A stretch of DNA of 64,000 bases from Mermis nigrescens. Its lineage: Eukaryota > Nematoda > Enoplea > Mermithida > Mermithidae. Below, in pieces: positions 1-10,874 of this stretch. Both the position numbers and the translations under genes were made by a program. Location of the stretch: assembly GCA_036768485.1 (NCBI GenBank), contig JAVLUZ010000142.1, positions 20,798,290 to 20,862,289 on the forward strand, in the 5' to 3' direction. The number at the start of each line of letters is the position of its first letter. The stretch's first letter is position 1. Below the pieces are notes generated by a model. It did not search any database and was not told the DNA's origin. It saw only the letters and a program-made list of their open reading frames with translations.

Positions 1-239
1 CGGTTTAAGTAACTTTTTGTTAAAAAATTAGCTTATTATCTTCTAAACCCCTTATCAGTATTTTTACTGTTTTTTTATCAGGTGATATCCCAGACATTTG
101 GAGGGAGGCTTGCGTTGTAAATTTATAATTAAAAAGGGTGACCCCTCATTAACTGAAAATTATCGTCCTGTTTCTTTATGTTGCTCAACTTGTAAGATAA
201 TGGAAAGTATTAGTAATACTCAATCAATTAATTTATTTA
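1..239 (+). pseudogene. LINE reverse transcriptase fragment, upstream part
   Basis: This is a piece of a non-LTR retrotransposon ORF2. Around 80-205 the translation reads SGDIPDIWREA, then IIKKGDPSLTENYRPVSL and CKIMES, the usual RT motif 0-1 region of CR1/L2/Jockey-like LINEs. The frame is broken by small indels near 110 and 206-212, so it is dead. The ORF is cut at 239/240 by a Helitron-like element and resumes at 4899 with NELISPFQYGF. The window edge hides the 5' part. Family level (CR1/L2 rather than Jockey) is inferred from the short tandem-repeat tail of the downstream half. Confidence 0.8.
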
Positions 240-241
240 TC

Positions 242-267
242 ATAGGTAGCGCGATAGCGCTACCTAT
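242..267 (+). other. 5'-terminal hairpin of Helitron-like copy 1
   Basis: ATAGGTAGCGC and GCGCTACCTAT form a perfect 11-bp stem around loop GATA, starting two bases inside the element. Equivalent hairpins lie at the 5' ends of the other copies, with loop or bulge changes (for example GCGCGTTAGCGCG in copies 3 and 5), so the structure is kept while the bases vary. Confidence 0.75.
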
Positions 268-503
268 AATATACTTGGCCATCCTTTTTTCTTATATGTT
301 TTTCACAGCGAGTGCGAAATTTGTGTCCCCCCCCTCACAGCTATAACGGCACACATCTGAGAGGTGCGGTTTTTTTTAAAAGGTAGATAATAAAAAAACT
401 TAGTGCCCCCATTTTTTCTTGTTTACACTCAATACCGAGCGCGTCGTGAGTGTGTAAAGTTTACACCAAAAATTCAAATAATTTGCGGAGGGCCAATTTT
501 TTT

Positions 504-1432
504 TAAAAATGTTTTCCCTAATTAGTAGGTTACGAATCTGGTCTTAAAATTTCTTTACACTCATTGGTTGTTGCACAGGAGTGTAAATTAGACGGTTTTT
601 TACAGTTTTCATGTGGCCAAGCATATCTAACTCAGTTTTACATTCTATGCAGTCTGATTGGTTTCAAAATGTAGACGGTTAAAAAATCTAGGGGAGACTT
701 TTTTTAATTTTTTTTCAAAAGTAATATTCTCGAATTTAGAGGCGGTTTATTGTAAAGAGTCTAAGACAAAAAAATTTTTCCCTGCCATATTCTCCACTTG
801 GTAGACAAAACGTGGTAACTACCCTTAAAATGTGCCTCGTCTTAAGCGCTACACGTCAAAATTTATTTTGTTTTTTTACAATCAATATTGCGTTATTAGT
901 GCAAGTGTAAACTTTACACTGAAAACATTTTTTCCGCCCATAGCGTCGTGGATGATGAATTTTTTTAAAAATGTTTTCCCTAATTAGTAGGTTACGAATC
1001 TGGTCTTAAAATTTCTTTACACTCATTGGTTGTTGCACAGGAGTGTAAATTAGACGGTTTTTTACTGTTTTCATGTGCAAGAGCATATCTAACTCAGTTT
1101 TACATTCTATGCAGTCTGATTGGTTTCAAAAGGTAGACGGTTATAAAATCTAGGAGAAACTTTTTTTATTTTTTCTTAAAAAGTAATATTTTCGAATTTA
1201 GAGGCGGTTTATTGTAAAGAGTCTGAGACAAAAAATATTTTTTTCCCTGCCATATTCTCCACTTAGTAGAAAGAACGTGGTAACTACCTTTAAAATCTGC
1301 CTCGTCTTAAGCGCTACACGTCAAAATTTATTTTGTTTCTTTACAATCAATATTGCGTTATTAGTGCAGGTGTAAACTTTACACTGAAAAAATTTTTTCC
1401 GCCCAGAGCGTCGTGGATGATAAATTTTTTTA
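504..1432 (+). repeat. Tandem duplication of about 460 bp inside Helitron copy 1
   Basis: The block starting at AAAAATGTTTTCCCTAATTA (about 506) is repeated almost exactly from about 966. A third, more diverged unit begins near 1434. Each unit carries the same ordered landmarks: GTTGTTGCACAGGAGTGTAA, TTTTACATTCTATGCAGTC, GGCGGTTTATTGTAAAGAG and the palindromic TGTAAACTTTACA core. Copies 2-5 do not show this duplication, so it is private to copy 1. Confidence 0.8.
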
Positions 1433-2514
1433 AAAATGTTCTCTGTGAGGTCAGAATAACGAATCTGACCTTCAAACTTTTCTACAATTAATACACAGTA
1501 CCAGGGGTTTAAACTTTACACTCTAGTGGATGAGTAAAAAACAGATTTTGTCCAAGATTTCTCTGCCAACTTTTTCGGTTATGAGTTAAGATAATTTAAA
1601 TAGATAAATATAAAGTAACTTTTAAGGGCTACACGTCGAAGCAAACCGCGTTCAAAAAAACGTAATATTGAGTTGTTTATGGGGGTGTAAAGTTCGAAAT
1701 CTGAGGTGTAAAATAGGCGAAAAAAACAGGTTTTTTCGTATTTAATTGGTAAATCATATCAAATATTTCGCGGAACATAAGTTTGGCACATACAAACGTA
1801 CTACAATCAAAGGGCTACAAACTGGCCCAAACCGAATTTATTTACACTCAATGGGGCGTTCGGTTCAGATTTTTAAAGTTTACAATGTGGTGGACAGTGA
1901 AAAATACGTGTTTGTCCATATTTTTGTTCGCCACCCCTTAAAAAGTACTTTATTTTTATCCTATTCGACCTCTCCCGACTTCTTCACTTCATATTTTTGT
2001 TCGCCACCCCTTAGAAAGTACTTTATTTTTATCCTATTCGACCTCTCCCGACTTCTGAACAGAGAAAGTGGAGTGTAAATAAATTCGGTTTGGGCCAGTT
2101 TGTAGCCCTTTGATTGTAGTACGTTTGTATGTGCCAAACTTATGTTTGTAAACTTTACACTGAAAAAATTTTTTGGGAAAAAAATCGGTTTGGGTTTTTT
2201 TGAAACAGATGAAAAAAACCGATTGATTGCCCCAGATGTACATTCTTGTGCTCAATTTCCATACGCACGTACACGACCGTTAAGCGCAACGCTTAAGTGA
2301 GTCGCCCGGGACCACCTTCCCCTAAAAATTATCATATTTTTCATTCCATTCCCACACATATTTTCAATCAAAATCCGGGATAGGAAAATGGGTACTCGGG
2401 CTTAATGCGACTTGAGTACGAATTGGTATGTGTGTTATCATATCTTACGTGTGTTAAAAGATCATATGTGTGTGTCTCATATTTGTGCCTGTCTCGTTTG
2501 TACATACCTTTACC

Positions 2515-2699
2515 CAGGGGCGGATTTAGGGGGGGGCGGCCGCCTCCCCCATTGGCCCAAAAAAGTGCGCAAAATTAAGCATTTTTAAGCGATTTTTAGC
2601 GATTTTCGGGTTAAAACGGCTAATTTTTCCGCCCAAGTCAGGGTTCCGCCCCCCCTTAGGGGTACCGCCCCCCTTAGGAAAATCCTAGATCCGCCACTG
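2515..2699 (+). mobile_element. hAT MITE, CAGTGGCGGATCTAGG family, 185 bp
   Basis: Termini are CAGGGGCGGATTTAGG at the left and the complement of CAGTGGCGGATCTAGG at the right. Perfect 8-bp target duplications CCTTTACC lie at 2507-2514 and 2700-2707. An 8-bp duplication with CAG-type ends is diagnostic of hAT elements. No ORF. This is the shortest copy of the family seen here. Confidence 0.9.
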
Positions 2700-4141
2700 C
2701 CTTTACCGTAAGCTTTTGCCCATAGGCCTATTGTCGTATTCATAGATCCTTTTCATCTCTTGGTTCGTGTTGTTACGCCTCTTTTTCCGCATCAGTTAAA
2801 ACTGCGTGCGAGCGCAGTTTTGACGGCACTTTAAGATTTTACATTTTACAATTAGTTTTTGAGCCTGAGAGCCTCTCCGCCAGCTTCCGCGCTGAGCGTA
2901 TCTTTTTTCTTTTCGTCGCCGTACGTGAGCAGACTCCGTACGTGCCTTTTTATCTGCTTGGCTGCAGAACTCGTCTGTTAGTTTTCCTGCGTAGTGTGCA
3001 CGCTTCTTTTCGCCGTACGCTTTGTTTTTTATCATTCGTGTTTGTGCCAATTGGCATCAGTTGTTGTATGCCTTTGGCAGGGCTTTGTGCCCTTGTTTAA
3101 TTACATTGTTTGATTTTACCCGATTAGCGTAACACGACGGTCAGCAGCATGTATCCTCCATGCTGTCGCTTTTTAATTGCTTCATAATTTTTCTGTCCAA
3201 AAAATATTGTAAAAATTAATTATTTAATTAACGATGCTGGGCTCGGTTGAATTTCCGTGCTGTTGAATTCTGTCCTTGTGCTACACTATACTTAGGAACC
3301 CTTAATATTTTCAAGCACCGGAATTCGGTCCAAAACAAGTTAAATAATAATCTTTTTGAGCCCTCAATTAGGTTTCCGGGGAACTTACTTTAATTAGGTA
3401 CTTAATCTCAAAGGGGTTAAGTAAGTAAGTTTCACTAGGTGCGTGCGTAGAGGGACGGGCTACCTTGAATAGGCCGGGCCGCTTACCCCCGAATCGCCGG
3501 CTGGTGATCGACCTCCTAAAAAGGGCGAGAACCCCCGTGTGAGCGCATAAGCTTGAGATTCGGGTTAAGTAAGCGAAGTGAACGTAGCTTGAGTCTACGT
3601 TAACACATCTGATATTTATTTGTCCTTGGGCCATTGTGGAGACTTAATTTTTTCATAAATGTTGATCGTAATATCAGAATAACGAATCCGACTGAAATTT
3701 TCTTTAAACTCTGTGGTTGTGTAAAGTTTACACTGCCTATTAACTCAACTCTTGTTCTAGAGCCTTGCGGAAGCTTAATTTTTTTCAAAATGTTCTACGT
3801 AAAATCAGAATTGAGAATCTGACTATTAGTTTTCTCTACACCTAGTAGTTGTGTTAAATTTGCACTAATCATTTGTTGTTAAAATGTAGTTTATACTACA
3901 AATTTATTTTACTTCCAAATCTGAGCGTTAGTGTTCCTTACACTTGAAATTTGCGTAAAGTTAATGCTGAAAAACTTTGATCTGTTAAAATAATGTAAGG
4001 TTGTCTTGTTTGAGAAGGATAATGCTGATGTTAAGAACAGTATTGCTTTCCGTGTTCTCGGACTGCTGTCATTATAATGGCATGTTACTGTATGTGTTTA
4101 CTGACTGATGTACTCAAATCATACTAATTAAAAGCGGGGTA

Positions 4142-4898
4142 CTAGCAAAGAAAAATGCTCCGATGGAACAAAAAAGATGAATATACTTGGAATTGTGGAT
4201 TATTAAGGATGTAAAAGGATGGGACTAGGAAAAATCTACCTAAAGTCGCAAAATCTGCTAAAAATCACACTTTCTCTAAGCAACGCAAAAAATCGAAGTA
4301 TATTCTGCGGCCAACAGATTAAAATAAATATTTAACCATAAAATGATTGAAAAAGCAGCACATTAGCTACGCAGTAGCTATGGGAAATGATGTTGAGTAA
4401 ACTAACTGTCTTTCTAAGCCAATTGAATGAATGGTTTAAAACAGTAGGAAACACTTAAGTTGACTTGAAACAGACTAGATGTAGGTACACTAGCATGCCC
4501 TTAAGGATTGTGTGCACTAATCAATCGGCCGCTGCTTTGCTTGCTTTAATGCTCAGAACAAAATAAAACAACTTTAAATACAATACCACTTAATTTTCTA
4601 TCGATCAGGATACGAAGCTAGTCAGCGTTGCTACTTGCCATTAATTTAAAAAAATAAACATTACAGATTTCGTTTATACACTCTTATCTGAAACTTTGAA
4701 CATTATTTAAAAAAGACACTTTTTAGAGGCTGCAGAATATACTTCGATTTTTTGCGTTGCTTAGAGAAAGTGTGATTTTTAGCAGATTTTGCGACTTTAG
4801 GTAGATTTTTCCTAGTCCCATCCTTTTACATCCTTAATAATCCACAATTCCAAGTATATTCATCTTTTTTGTTCCATCGGAGCATTTTTCTTTGCTAG
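4142..4898 (+). repeat. Foldback 3' module of Helitron copy 1
   Basis: The last roughly 170 bp of the element (4728-4898) recur inverted at 4142-4312, so CTAGCAAAGAAAAATGCTCC opens the module and its complement closes it. A roughly 400-bp loop lies between. The inner junction (GGGTACTAG) is shared by four of the five copies, with one base changed in copy 3, while the outer flank differs in each copy. The module is therefore part of the element and not a separate MITE that landed by chance. Confidence 0.8.
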
Positions 4899-6272
4899 TC
4901 TACGAATGAGTTAATATCACCTTTTCAATATGGTTTCCAAAAACATAAATCTTGCGAATTGCAACTATTAAATTGTAAACATTCTTGGGTTAAATCACTG
5001 GAATGTAAAGAAACCGTTGATATTATTATTTCTATAGACTTTGCTAAAGCTTTTGACAAAGTCGACATATCTAAACTTCTTGTTAAATTAACTAGTTACG
5101 GTATTCAACAACACCTGTTTAGTTGTTAAAAGCTTTTCTATCTAATCGTATTCAGTGTGTTCGCGCTAATCAGTGTTTTTCAGATTACGCCGCTGTTACA
5201 AGTGGATGCTATTCAAGGGTCCATTCTTGGACCTACTTCGTTTTTGGATTTTTATAAATGATATCTTTGATAACTTGTTAAGTTCGACTTTTATGTTCGC
5301 GGATGACTTAAAAATATTCAATCTTTCCTGCAATTGTCAAACACTTCAGACCGATTTAGATAGAATTTCCATTTGGGCCACCAGAAATTGGTTACCAATA
5401 TCATATTCTAAATGCACAGCCCTATATTTGGGCAAAAATAATCCTAAATTGTCATATAACAACTCAATACACAACGTTATTACCGAACGATTCTGTCTAT
5501 GTTCAGCGATTTAGGAGTGCTAATTTCGCACCAACCCGAAATTTAAGGAACGATTACAACGAGTATTATCAAGAAAGCTTTTGAGATCTATCTTAACTAG
5601 AAAATCCTTCTTTTCGCGTGATAAAAATAATCTCGCAAAGGCCTTCATTGTTTACGTCAGACCGATCCTTGAATATTCCTGCTGCTTTATGGAACCCCTC
5701 TTATATTAGCGATATCAACAGGCTGGAGTGCCTCTTTCAGCGTAAACTTACCAAACACATAGTTGGATATCGAGAGTCCCCTCTTCTTTAGGACGAACGC
5801 CTTAACCAACTTAACTTGTGTCGATTAGAATTAACGTCGCCTTCATATTTGCTTATGCATGATGTATCAAATTATTAGTCGTACCTCGTCTTTTGCGCGA
5901 CAGATTTTTTTGTGCTTAATCGTAATACCACTCGCTGCGCAAATCGCTTCTAGCTAGTTGTTCCCTCTTGTCCGTTCTAATTTACAAAAATTTGACTTTT
6001 TCTATAAGTATATCTCTGCTTGGAATCACCCCCACCTGATTTTGTAGTCTCTTCCCCTAACTTGAATATATTCAAATCTAGATTAATTGATGTCGAACTT
6101 ATCCAAATTTCATTATAGGGCGGGCTTAAATCGTCATTTTCATGACTCGCTCGCCGCCTTTTGCTAAGTACGCTTTGTCTTCTATTGACCGTACGTTTTA
6201 TTACTCTTTTGCCATCTTTCGTGATTGTCGCGTTTCAGTAATAAATTATTTCATTCATTCATTCATTCATAG
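4899..6272 (+). pseudogene. LINE reverse transcriptase fragment, downstream part and 3' tail
   Basis: This is the continuation of the LINE interrupted at 239. It reads NELISPFQYGF, then IISIDFAKAFDKVDISKLL (RT motif A, about 5020-5085), QGSILGP (motif B region, about 5215) and MFADDLKIF (the ADD catalytic box, about 5290-5320), then a thumb-like region ISIWATRNWLPIS. Several stops and frameshifts are present, for example just after 5120 and at 5512. The element ends in AATAAA-like sequence followed by a tandem ATTC-type tail (about 6247-6272), as in CR1/L2-type LINEs that finish in short tandem repeats and not poly(A). Confidence 0.85.
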
Positions 6273-6806
6273 AAAATAATTGATACCCATCAATAGACTG
6301 TTTTACAAAATCCTGATGGGAGTAGCAGCAAAAGTAGATTCCAGGCAGGATACAATAATATAATTTTGCACATCATGATCTTTGTACATTGTATTCCACT
6401 AAGTATTATTACTGTGATGGATTTTTTAATGCGCGAATGGTATCTATATTTATGCTCTCGTAACAGCAAGTTGCTTCAACTCTCTTTTTTATTGATGTTT
6501 AATGCGCCTTGATTTACATGAGGCGCATCTAAAGGACTGCCGCAACAAGCTAAGTCATATATTATTCGGCTACAGTAATAAGTAGTAGACGAAAATGATC
6601 CGTTTGAAATGGAAGAGACTATATTACATGATGCAGCGACTTTCCGCAATATGGAAAGCTACAGCAATTTAGTTCCAGCATCAGAAAAATGTACTTCGAA
6701 TTTATTTGGATCCGCAGGTTTAGTCATTGACGCAATATGCTCTTTTCAATAAGCAGTGTTATTTACTGTACAAGAGTTCAAGGAAGGAAACTGGTCAGGT
6801 TGCCAG
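6273..6806. other. Intergenic, nothing recognised
   Basis: AT-rich sequence between the LINE tail and the next MITE. No ORF with recognisable motifs, no repeat shared with the rest of the window that I could see. Confidence 0.5.
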
Positions 6807-7056
6807 CATACGTGGGCAGCAAGAAAATTGGGGGGGTGCAAGATTTTTTTGAAGGTCGAAAAATGGCCTTAAAAATGGTGGTATGGCGATAAAAACACCA
6901 TTTTTCGACGTTTCTCATCAAGCACTATCCATTGGCATCAAAAAATTGCGAAAAACGAAAAATTTTCAAAAATTGAATTCTGGGGGTATTTTGATTTCTG
7001 GGGGGTATTTGGTTTCGGGTGCATACCCCCAAACCCCCCCCCCACGCCCAGGTGTG
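6807..7056 (+). mobile_element. hAT MITE, CATACGTGGGCAGC family, 250 bp
   Basis: It starts CATACGTGGGCAGC and ends GCCCAGGTGTG, imperfect 11-bp terminal inverted repeats beginning CA and ending TG. Perfect 8-bp target duplications GTTGCCAG flank it (6799-6806, 7057-7064). The interior carries the family landmarks ATGGTGGTATGGCG, TTTTTCGACGTTTCTCATC and runs of G/C near the right end. Non-coding. Confidence 0.92.
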
Positions 7057-7064
7057 GTTGCCAG

Positions 7065-7200
7065 GTGCAGTGCATTTGCACCAGGTTTAGTGCATTTTGA
7101 AATATTTGGTGCATAATCTGGTGCATCAGGCTTTCAGTGCAATTTTTAGTGCAATTTAGAGTTTTTTTAGTGCATTTTTAGTGCAGCATTCAAGAAATGC
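7065..7200 (+). repeat. Degenerate minisatellite, AGTGCATTTT units
   Basis: Short units of the type AGTGCATTTTT or GGTGCAT recur roughly every 10-20 bases from the right edge of the MITE to about 7195. No coding potential. Confidence 0.6.
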
Positions 7201-7604
7201 TTTGCTCTGTTATTAAAACTCCGTTTGCTCTTAACTGTAGACTAATTAATCAATCAAAAAGCAGAAAAGGAGGAAGGAAGGAGCGTAATAATATTAAGAT
7301 GGACAGAACCCAGTTCATGTGAAAAGCTACCGTAGCAAATTTTTTGGCTTTATTTTCTCAGTATTGTCTTTACAATCTTTCCAAGTTTTCACTTTCGTGA
7401 CTGCGTGTTCCCATTGCTGACGTTTTAGTCACTTACGCTGTTTTTATACAGGTATCATCTGTTTGTCTTCTTATCACATGCCGTGTCTTTATATTTTTGC
7501 CATGTGTTTACGTAGCAATAAATCTTGTTTGTTTATTTGTGAAAATACTAAATCGTAGCTAGCCTAGGCTTATTGAAAGCGAAAGAGAAGCCAGCGCTGG
7601 CCGC

Positions 7605-8030
7605 CAGTGGCGGATCTAGGATTTTCTTAAAGGGTCGGTCGGCACCCTAAATTTTCCTAAACCGCCAAAAGTAGAACCAAAAGTTTGCTCATAACGCTCA
7701 AAATAAAGTTTTTTGCGTTTTAAACTTTATGCTTTTTTCAAAATCGCTTTTGACGCAATATGTTTTCGAAAATTTTGAATTTTCGGTCATTTTTTGCCAA
7801 AATCCGGCACAAAGCGCCAAATAGTTGCGAAATTTCGACTGAGTACATTCAGAAGCTTGATTTGCAACTTGATTTACTGTATTTGTAGCATTTAACAGAA
7901 CGTGTCTGAATTTTTTCAAAAATTACGCTCAAAAATAGAAAAAATCTAAGCTGAAATATAGCTGTTTCTGCTTTTGAAATTGATGTAAAAGTCATTTTAT
8001 AGACAAGAAATGGCTTGCAGACAGCATGGC
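7605..8030 (+). mobile_element. hAT MITE, CAGTGGCGGATCTAGG family, 3'-truncated
   Basis: The left end CAGTGGCGGATCTAGG matches the copies at 28746 and 33340, and the interior follows them (runs such as TTTGACGCAATATG and GCGCCAAA). Similarity fades near 8020-8040 with no right terminus. No target duplication can therefore be scored. Confidence 0.75.
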
Positions 8031-8297
8031 GGATATGAAATGCCGAATTTAGCACCGAAGGTTACTGATATTGTCATACCTACCTTACCTAGCTTTTCTA
8101 CATATTACTTATCTATAGGCTAAGGCTTAGATTACATGGCTGGCTAGTCAGTTATACTCCAGCTGAGGTAGAAATGGCTCCCGATTAGTTTAGTTTCTTT
8201 TTTTCCGAATAGTTTCCAACCGACCTCCCAGGCCACAAATATTATGTTAAAGCTGATTATGAAAGCTTTCTAGAAGAATAAAATATCCGCCGTTTTT

Positions 8298-8397
8298 NNN
8301 NNNNNNNNNNNNNNNNNNNNNNNNNNNNNNNNNNNNNNNNNNNNNNNNNNNNNNNNNNNNNNNNNNNNNNNNNNNNNNNNNNNNNNNNNNNNNNNNN
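8298..8397. other. Assembly gap (100 N)
   Basis: One hundred N, a conventional scaffold gap of unknown true size. It lies just downstream, in transcription direction, of the BEL/Pao gag and so probably hides part of the retrotransposon pol region. Confidence 0.99.
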
Positions 8398-8469
8398 TAG
8401 ATTCAGATAAAGATTCTAGTTGCGAATAAAGTCCTCTTTTCATAATTTTATTATCACCAAATCTATTTT

Positions 8470-9177
8470 TTAAATCTCAATAGCATCGGGATACGTTGCA
8501 TTCGTCACTGCTATTCCTTGAATGGCTTTATATGCTGATCCTTCCACACAATTCAATAGATAATTAAATTTTTGGACTGGAGGAATTTCTTGCCTATGAA
8601 CGGCAGCATTGTAAGCATCCCAAAAAGACGTCCATTGTAAGGGATCACCAAAAAATAGTGGTAAACTCAATTTTGGCAGCTGAACTCGTAAATTTTCAGT
8701 TTGTGGAGAAGCAAAACTCATCATAGGATTATTTGTTACAGAGAAATTAGTTATTGCCGAACCTCCTAGCTTCATTATTAACTCTTTAATCGCTACTATC
8801 TCTGATTCCAAGGTAAGACAAATTTCTCTACCTTGAACTATAAGTTGAATAAAGCTAGGACGCTTCTGACAATAACTCTCATATATTTTCAATTCTTCCT
8901 CTAAGTCACTATTACTAAGAGACCTCTGCAACGTATCCCACTGATAGTTCTGTGTTTCCAAAACATTTACTGCCTGATTAATTCTACTTAACAAATTATT
9001 TTCCAAATGAATTGAATTTTCTAATTCTAAACAATTTTCTGAATTGGAAAGCTCCTTATTTATTTCAGGCTCACTCATCTCAGACGTTTCCTGAATTTGT
9101 GAAGCTAATTTCTCACTCACTAAATCTATCAACTGACGAATGGGCATAGATCGAGACACAAAATTCTGATTTGCCAT
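8470..9177 (-). CDS. BEL/Pao retrotransposon Gag, N-terminal part
   Basis: A 235-codon ORF starts with an ATG at 9177 and is predicted to be the gag-like N-terminus of a BEL/Pao LTR retrotransposon. Residues about 1-130 are acidic and coiled-coil-like. Residues about 168-235 carry the DUF1759-type signature LPKLSLPLFFGDPLQWTSFW followed by VQKFNYLLNCVEGSAYKAI. Upstream lie a primer-binding site (9247-9263) and an LTR edge at 9271, so this ATG is the natural start. The ORF stops at 8470, far short of a full polyprotein (usually over 1,500 residues). The downstream sequence falls in the gap, so truncation and an assembly break cannot be told apart. Confidence 0.85.
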   Translation of the reverse strand: MANQNFVSRSMPIRQLIDLVSEKLASQIQETSEMSEPEINKELSNSENCLELENSIHLENNLLSRINQAVNVLETQNYQWDTLQRSLSNSDLEEELKIYESYCQKRPSFIQLIVQGREICLTLESEIVAIKELIMKLGGSAITNFSVTNNPMMSFASPQTENLRVQLPKLSLPLFFGDPLQWTSFWDAYNAAVHRQEIPPVQKFNYLLNCVEGSAYKAIQGIAVTNATYPDAIEI

Positions 9178-9246
9178 TTTATTATTTTCACCAAAAATTT
9201 AACTTTCCAATCTAATAATGAATCGAAATTTAATCGTGAATCGAGT

Positions 9247-9263
9247 CCACCGTTAGAGCGCCA
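9247..9263 (-). other. Putative BEL/Pao primer-binding site
   Basis: On the minus strand TGGCGCTCTAACGGTGG lies seven bases after an LTR ending ...GCAACA and about 70 bases before the gag ATG. A PBS begins TGG because it pairs with the CCA end of a tRNA. The tRNA identity was not determined. Confidence 0.65.
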
Positions 9264-9270
9264 AATATTA

Positions 9271-9849
9271 TGTTGCTACTTTAAATAATAAATAACTACA
9301 ATAATTTAACTTACTGTAGTTCCAATTAAGACTTTAATTTTCTTGACGACGACAATAAGAGCAACAATAATAGTAATTGATTAACGAAATGCATTGTTAT
9401 GTTGTGCAAAGGATATATAAACGAATTTAAAGGTCAAGCTTCGCAAATTTCATGAATCTAGTGAAAGGTTAAGCTCAAAAGTGTCGCGCAAAAATTGTAA
9501 ATCAGGTCCCTTTTTTCTTGGATTGCTTGTACGCGTGAGTCGTATGATTGACGTGTCACCGGATTTGGTTGAAAGCAATACTTGATCATTGACGTAGGTT
9601 GTTAAAGGTTAGCGGTTGACTTTTACGTACAAAAGGTTGATACTGTTGACAAATTCTTGAGCTTTGTCACGTAAGCTCACGCATGAATTATTAAAGCTAA
9701 TACTCGTTAAATTTTTCTCGCACATGAATTTTAATGTATATGTACATTCTAATTCGTATACTTTATTAATCATACCATTTATATCGTAAAATTATAAACT
9801 TCAGACATACAGTATGATAATTGTTAAATAATTTGCGATCTTTCGCAAC
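9271..9849 (-). mobile_element. BEL/Pao 5' LTR (edge at 9271; far end not located)
   Basis: The LTR ends with ...AACA at 9271 on the minus strand. A TATATA-like box lies near 9412, compatible with an LTR promoter. The distal boundary is not resolved because the second LTR is not in the window. The end given is simply where the next MITE begins. Confidence 0.45.
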
Positions 9850-10100
9850 AGGGGTGAAAAAATTTTCAAAGGTCAAAAAATGGTCAATGGTCTTAAAAGT
9901 GGTCGTATGGCGAAAAAACACCATTTTTCGACGTTTCTCATCGAGCACTATCCAATGGCAACAAAAAATCGCTAAAAAAGCAGAAAAAAGTTTCAAAATT
10001 TGAATTCTGGGGGGTATTTTGATTTCTGGGGGGTATTTCAAGTTCTGGGGGTATTTCAAGTTCTGGGGGTGCATACCCCCAAACCCCATGCTCATGTGTG
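9850..10100 (+). mobile_element. hAT MITE, CATACGTGGGCAGC family, left end lost
   Basis: The interior matches the family (GGTCGTATGGCG, TTTTTCGACGTTTCTCATC, G-run blocks) and the right end reads CTCATGTGTG at 10100. The left CATACGTGGGC end is missing, so no target duplication is scorable. Confidence 0.8.
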
Positions 10101-10227
10101 GATGCCAGACTTTTAAGTTAAGGTCAAATTAATTCAAGTAATTGTAATGGACATCCCATGAATGTTACATAATCTCAAATTTATCAGCGTGAACAGACTA
10201 TTTTAGAGTTGTACCTAATCATGCACA

Positions 10228-10356
10228 GCAGTCGAATTCTGGGGGTCTGGGTAGTGTAAAACTGACAAAACCCATAAATGTCAAAAGTTCGATTCTAGGG
10301 TCTGCCGGATTCTCGGGGTTTACGCTCCTAAACCCCCTCGCCCACGAGTGTTTGTA
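10228..10356 (+). repeat. Diverged hAT-MITE fragment
   Basis: Family-like pieces (AATTCTGGGGGTCTGGG, CTCCTAAACCCCCTCGCCCA, CGAGTGT) are recognisable but the left end is not. This is a degraded member of the CATACGTGGGCAGC or a sister family. From 10357 to 10830 I see nothing else. Confidence 0.55.
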
Positions 10357-10837
10357 CATACCTACTTTTCTGTAAATGGAATTAATTGGATTATTTGGCT
10401 CAATCGACAAAGTGGAAAATCAATAGGGCACCAATCGCCGTTTTACATGTTCGCTAAATTATCTTTTTCGCCTGACTTTAATTTATTTTTCGATTTTGCT
10501 GCATGATTTTGCTATTCACAGCAATCGCATCATCGGAAGCACAATAATAAATACACGCATGCTGTTTATAACGAAGAAGGCGAAAAAAATTTCTGAAGAA
10601 ATAACATTTTTGAATATATCAGATTTTTTGCTTCGAAAATCGCTTTTGAACATGCGATTTTAATATAATGTAACTCTTTTTCGAGACTCTTTTAAATCAT
10701 AGAGCTGGAAAATCTTAATCTTTCCCTGCTAGCTGATCCCTTACGATATAATACTTACGCTGCTACGAATCCGAAAATAGTAAATTTATTTTTAGTGCGA
10801 ATGAATTTGCAGCCTGCTCTTAATGTGCTTTGTAAAC

Positions 10838-10843
10838 TTTATT
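10838..10843 (-). terminator. Candidate polyadenylation signal of the collagen gene
   Basis: AATAAA on the minus strand, 31 bases after the collagen stop codon. A second AATAAA lies near 10790. Confidence 0.5.
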
Positions 10844-10874
10844 TTAAGACACACTGATAGAAAATAAATAAAAT

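Larger units (their letters stand above)
240..4898 (+). mobile_element. Helitron-like non-autonomous element, copy 1 (intact ends)
   Basis: The 5' end reads TCATAGGTAGCGC. Two bases in, an 11-bp perfect stem with a 4-base loop occupies 242-267. The 3' end has a short hairpin (4871-4883, loop ATC), 15 bases and then CTAG at 4895-4898. It sits between A239 and T4899 inside a LINE. Deleting it restores the RT frame with no target duplication, the classic Helitron signature (A/T target, 5' TC, 3' hairpin, CTRR). The body has no replication-initiator or helicase ORF. It holds many GTGTAAA(C/G)TTTACAC palindromes, a roughly 460-bp internal duplication (504-1432), an inverted duplication near 1770-2145, a nested hAT MITE (2515-2699) and a roughly 1.4-kb segment (about 2170-3600) absent from copy 2. 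Confidence 0.85.

Noticed and set aside
450..1500. CRISPR-like array of short repeats
   Set aside because: The GTGTAAA palindromes are irregularly spaced within diverged, partly duplicated sequence; the organism is a eukaryote and no cas gene exists.
4142..4898. Independent MITE with 170-bp terminal inverted repeats and CTAG target duplication
   Set aside because: The inner flank is the same in all five copies (one base changed in copy 3) while only the outer flank varies, so this is the end of the larger element. CTAG is self-complementary and would mimic a duplication.
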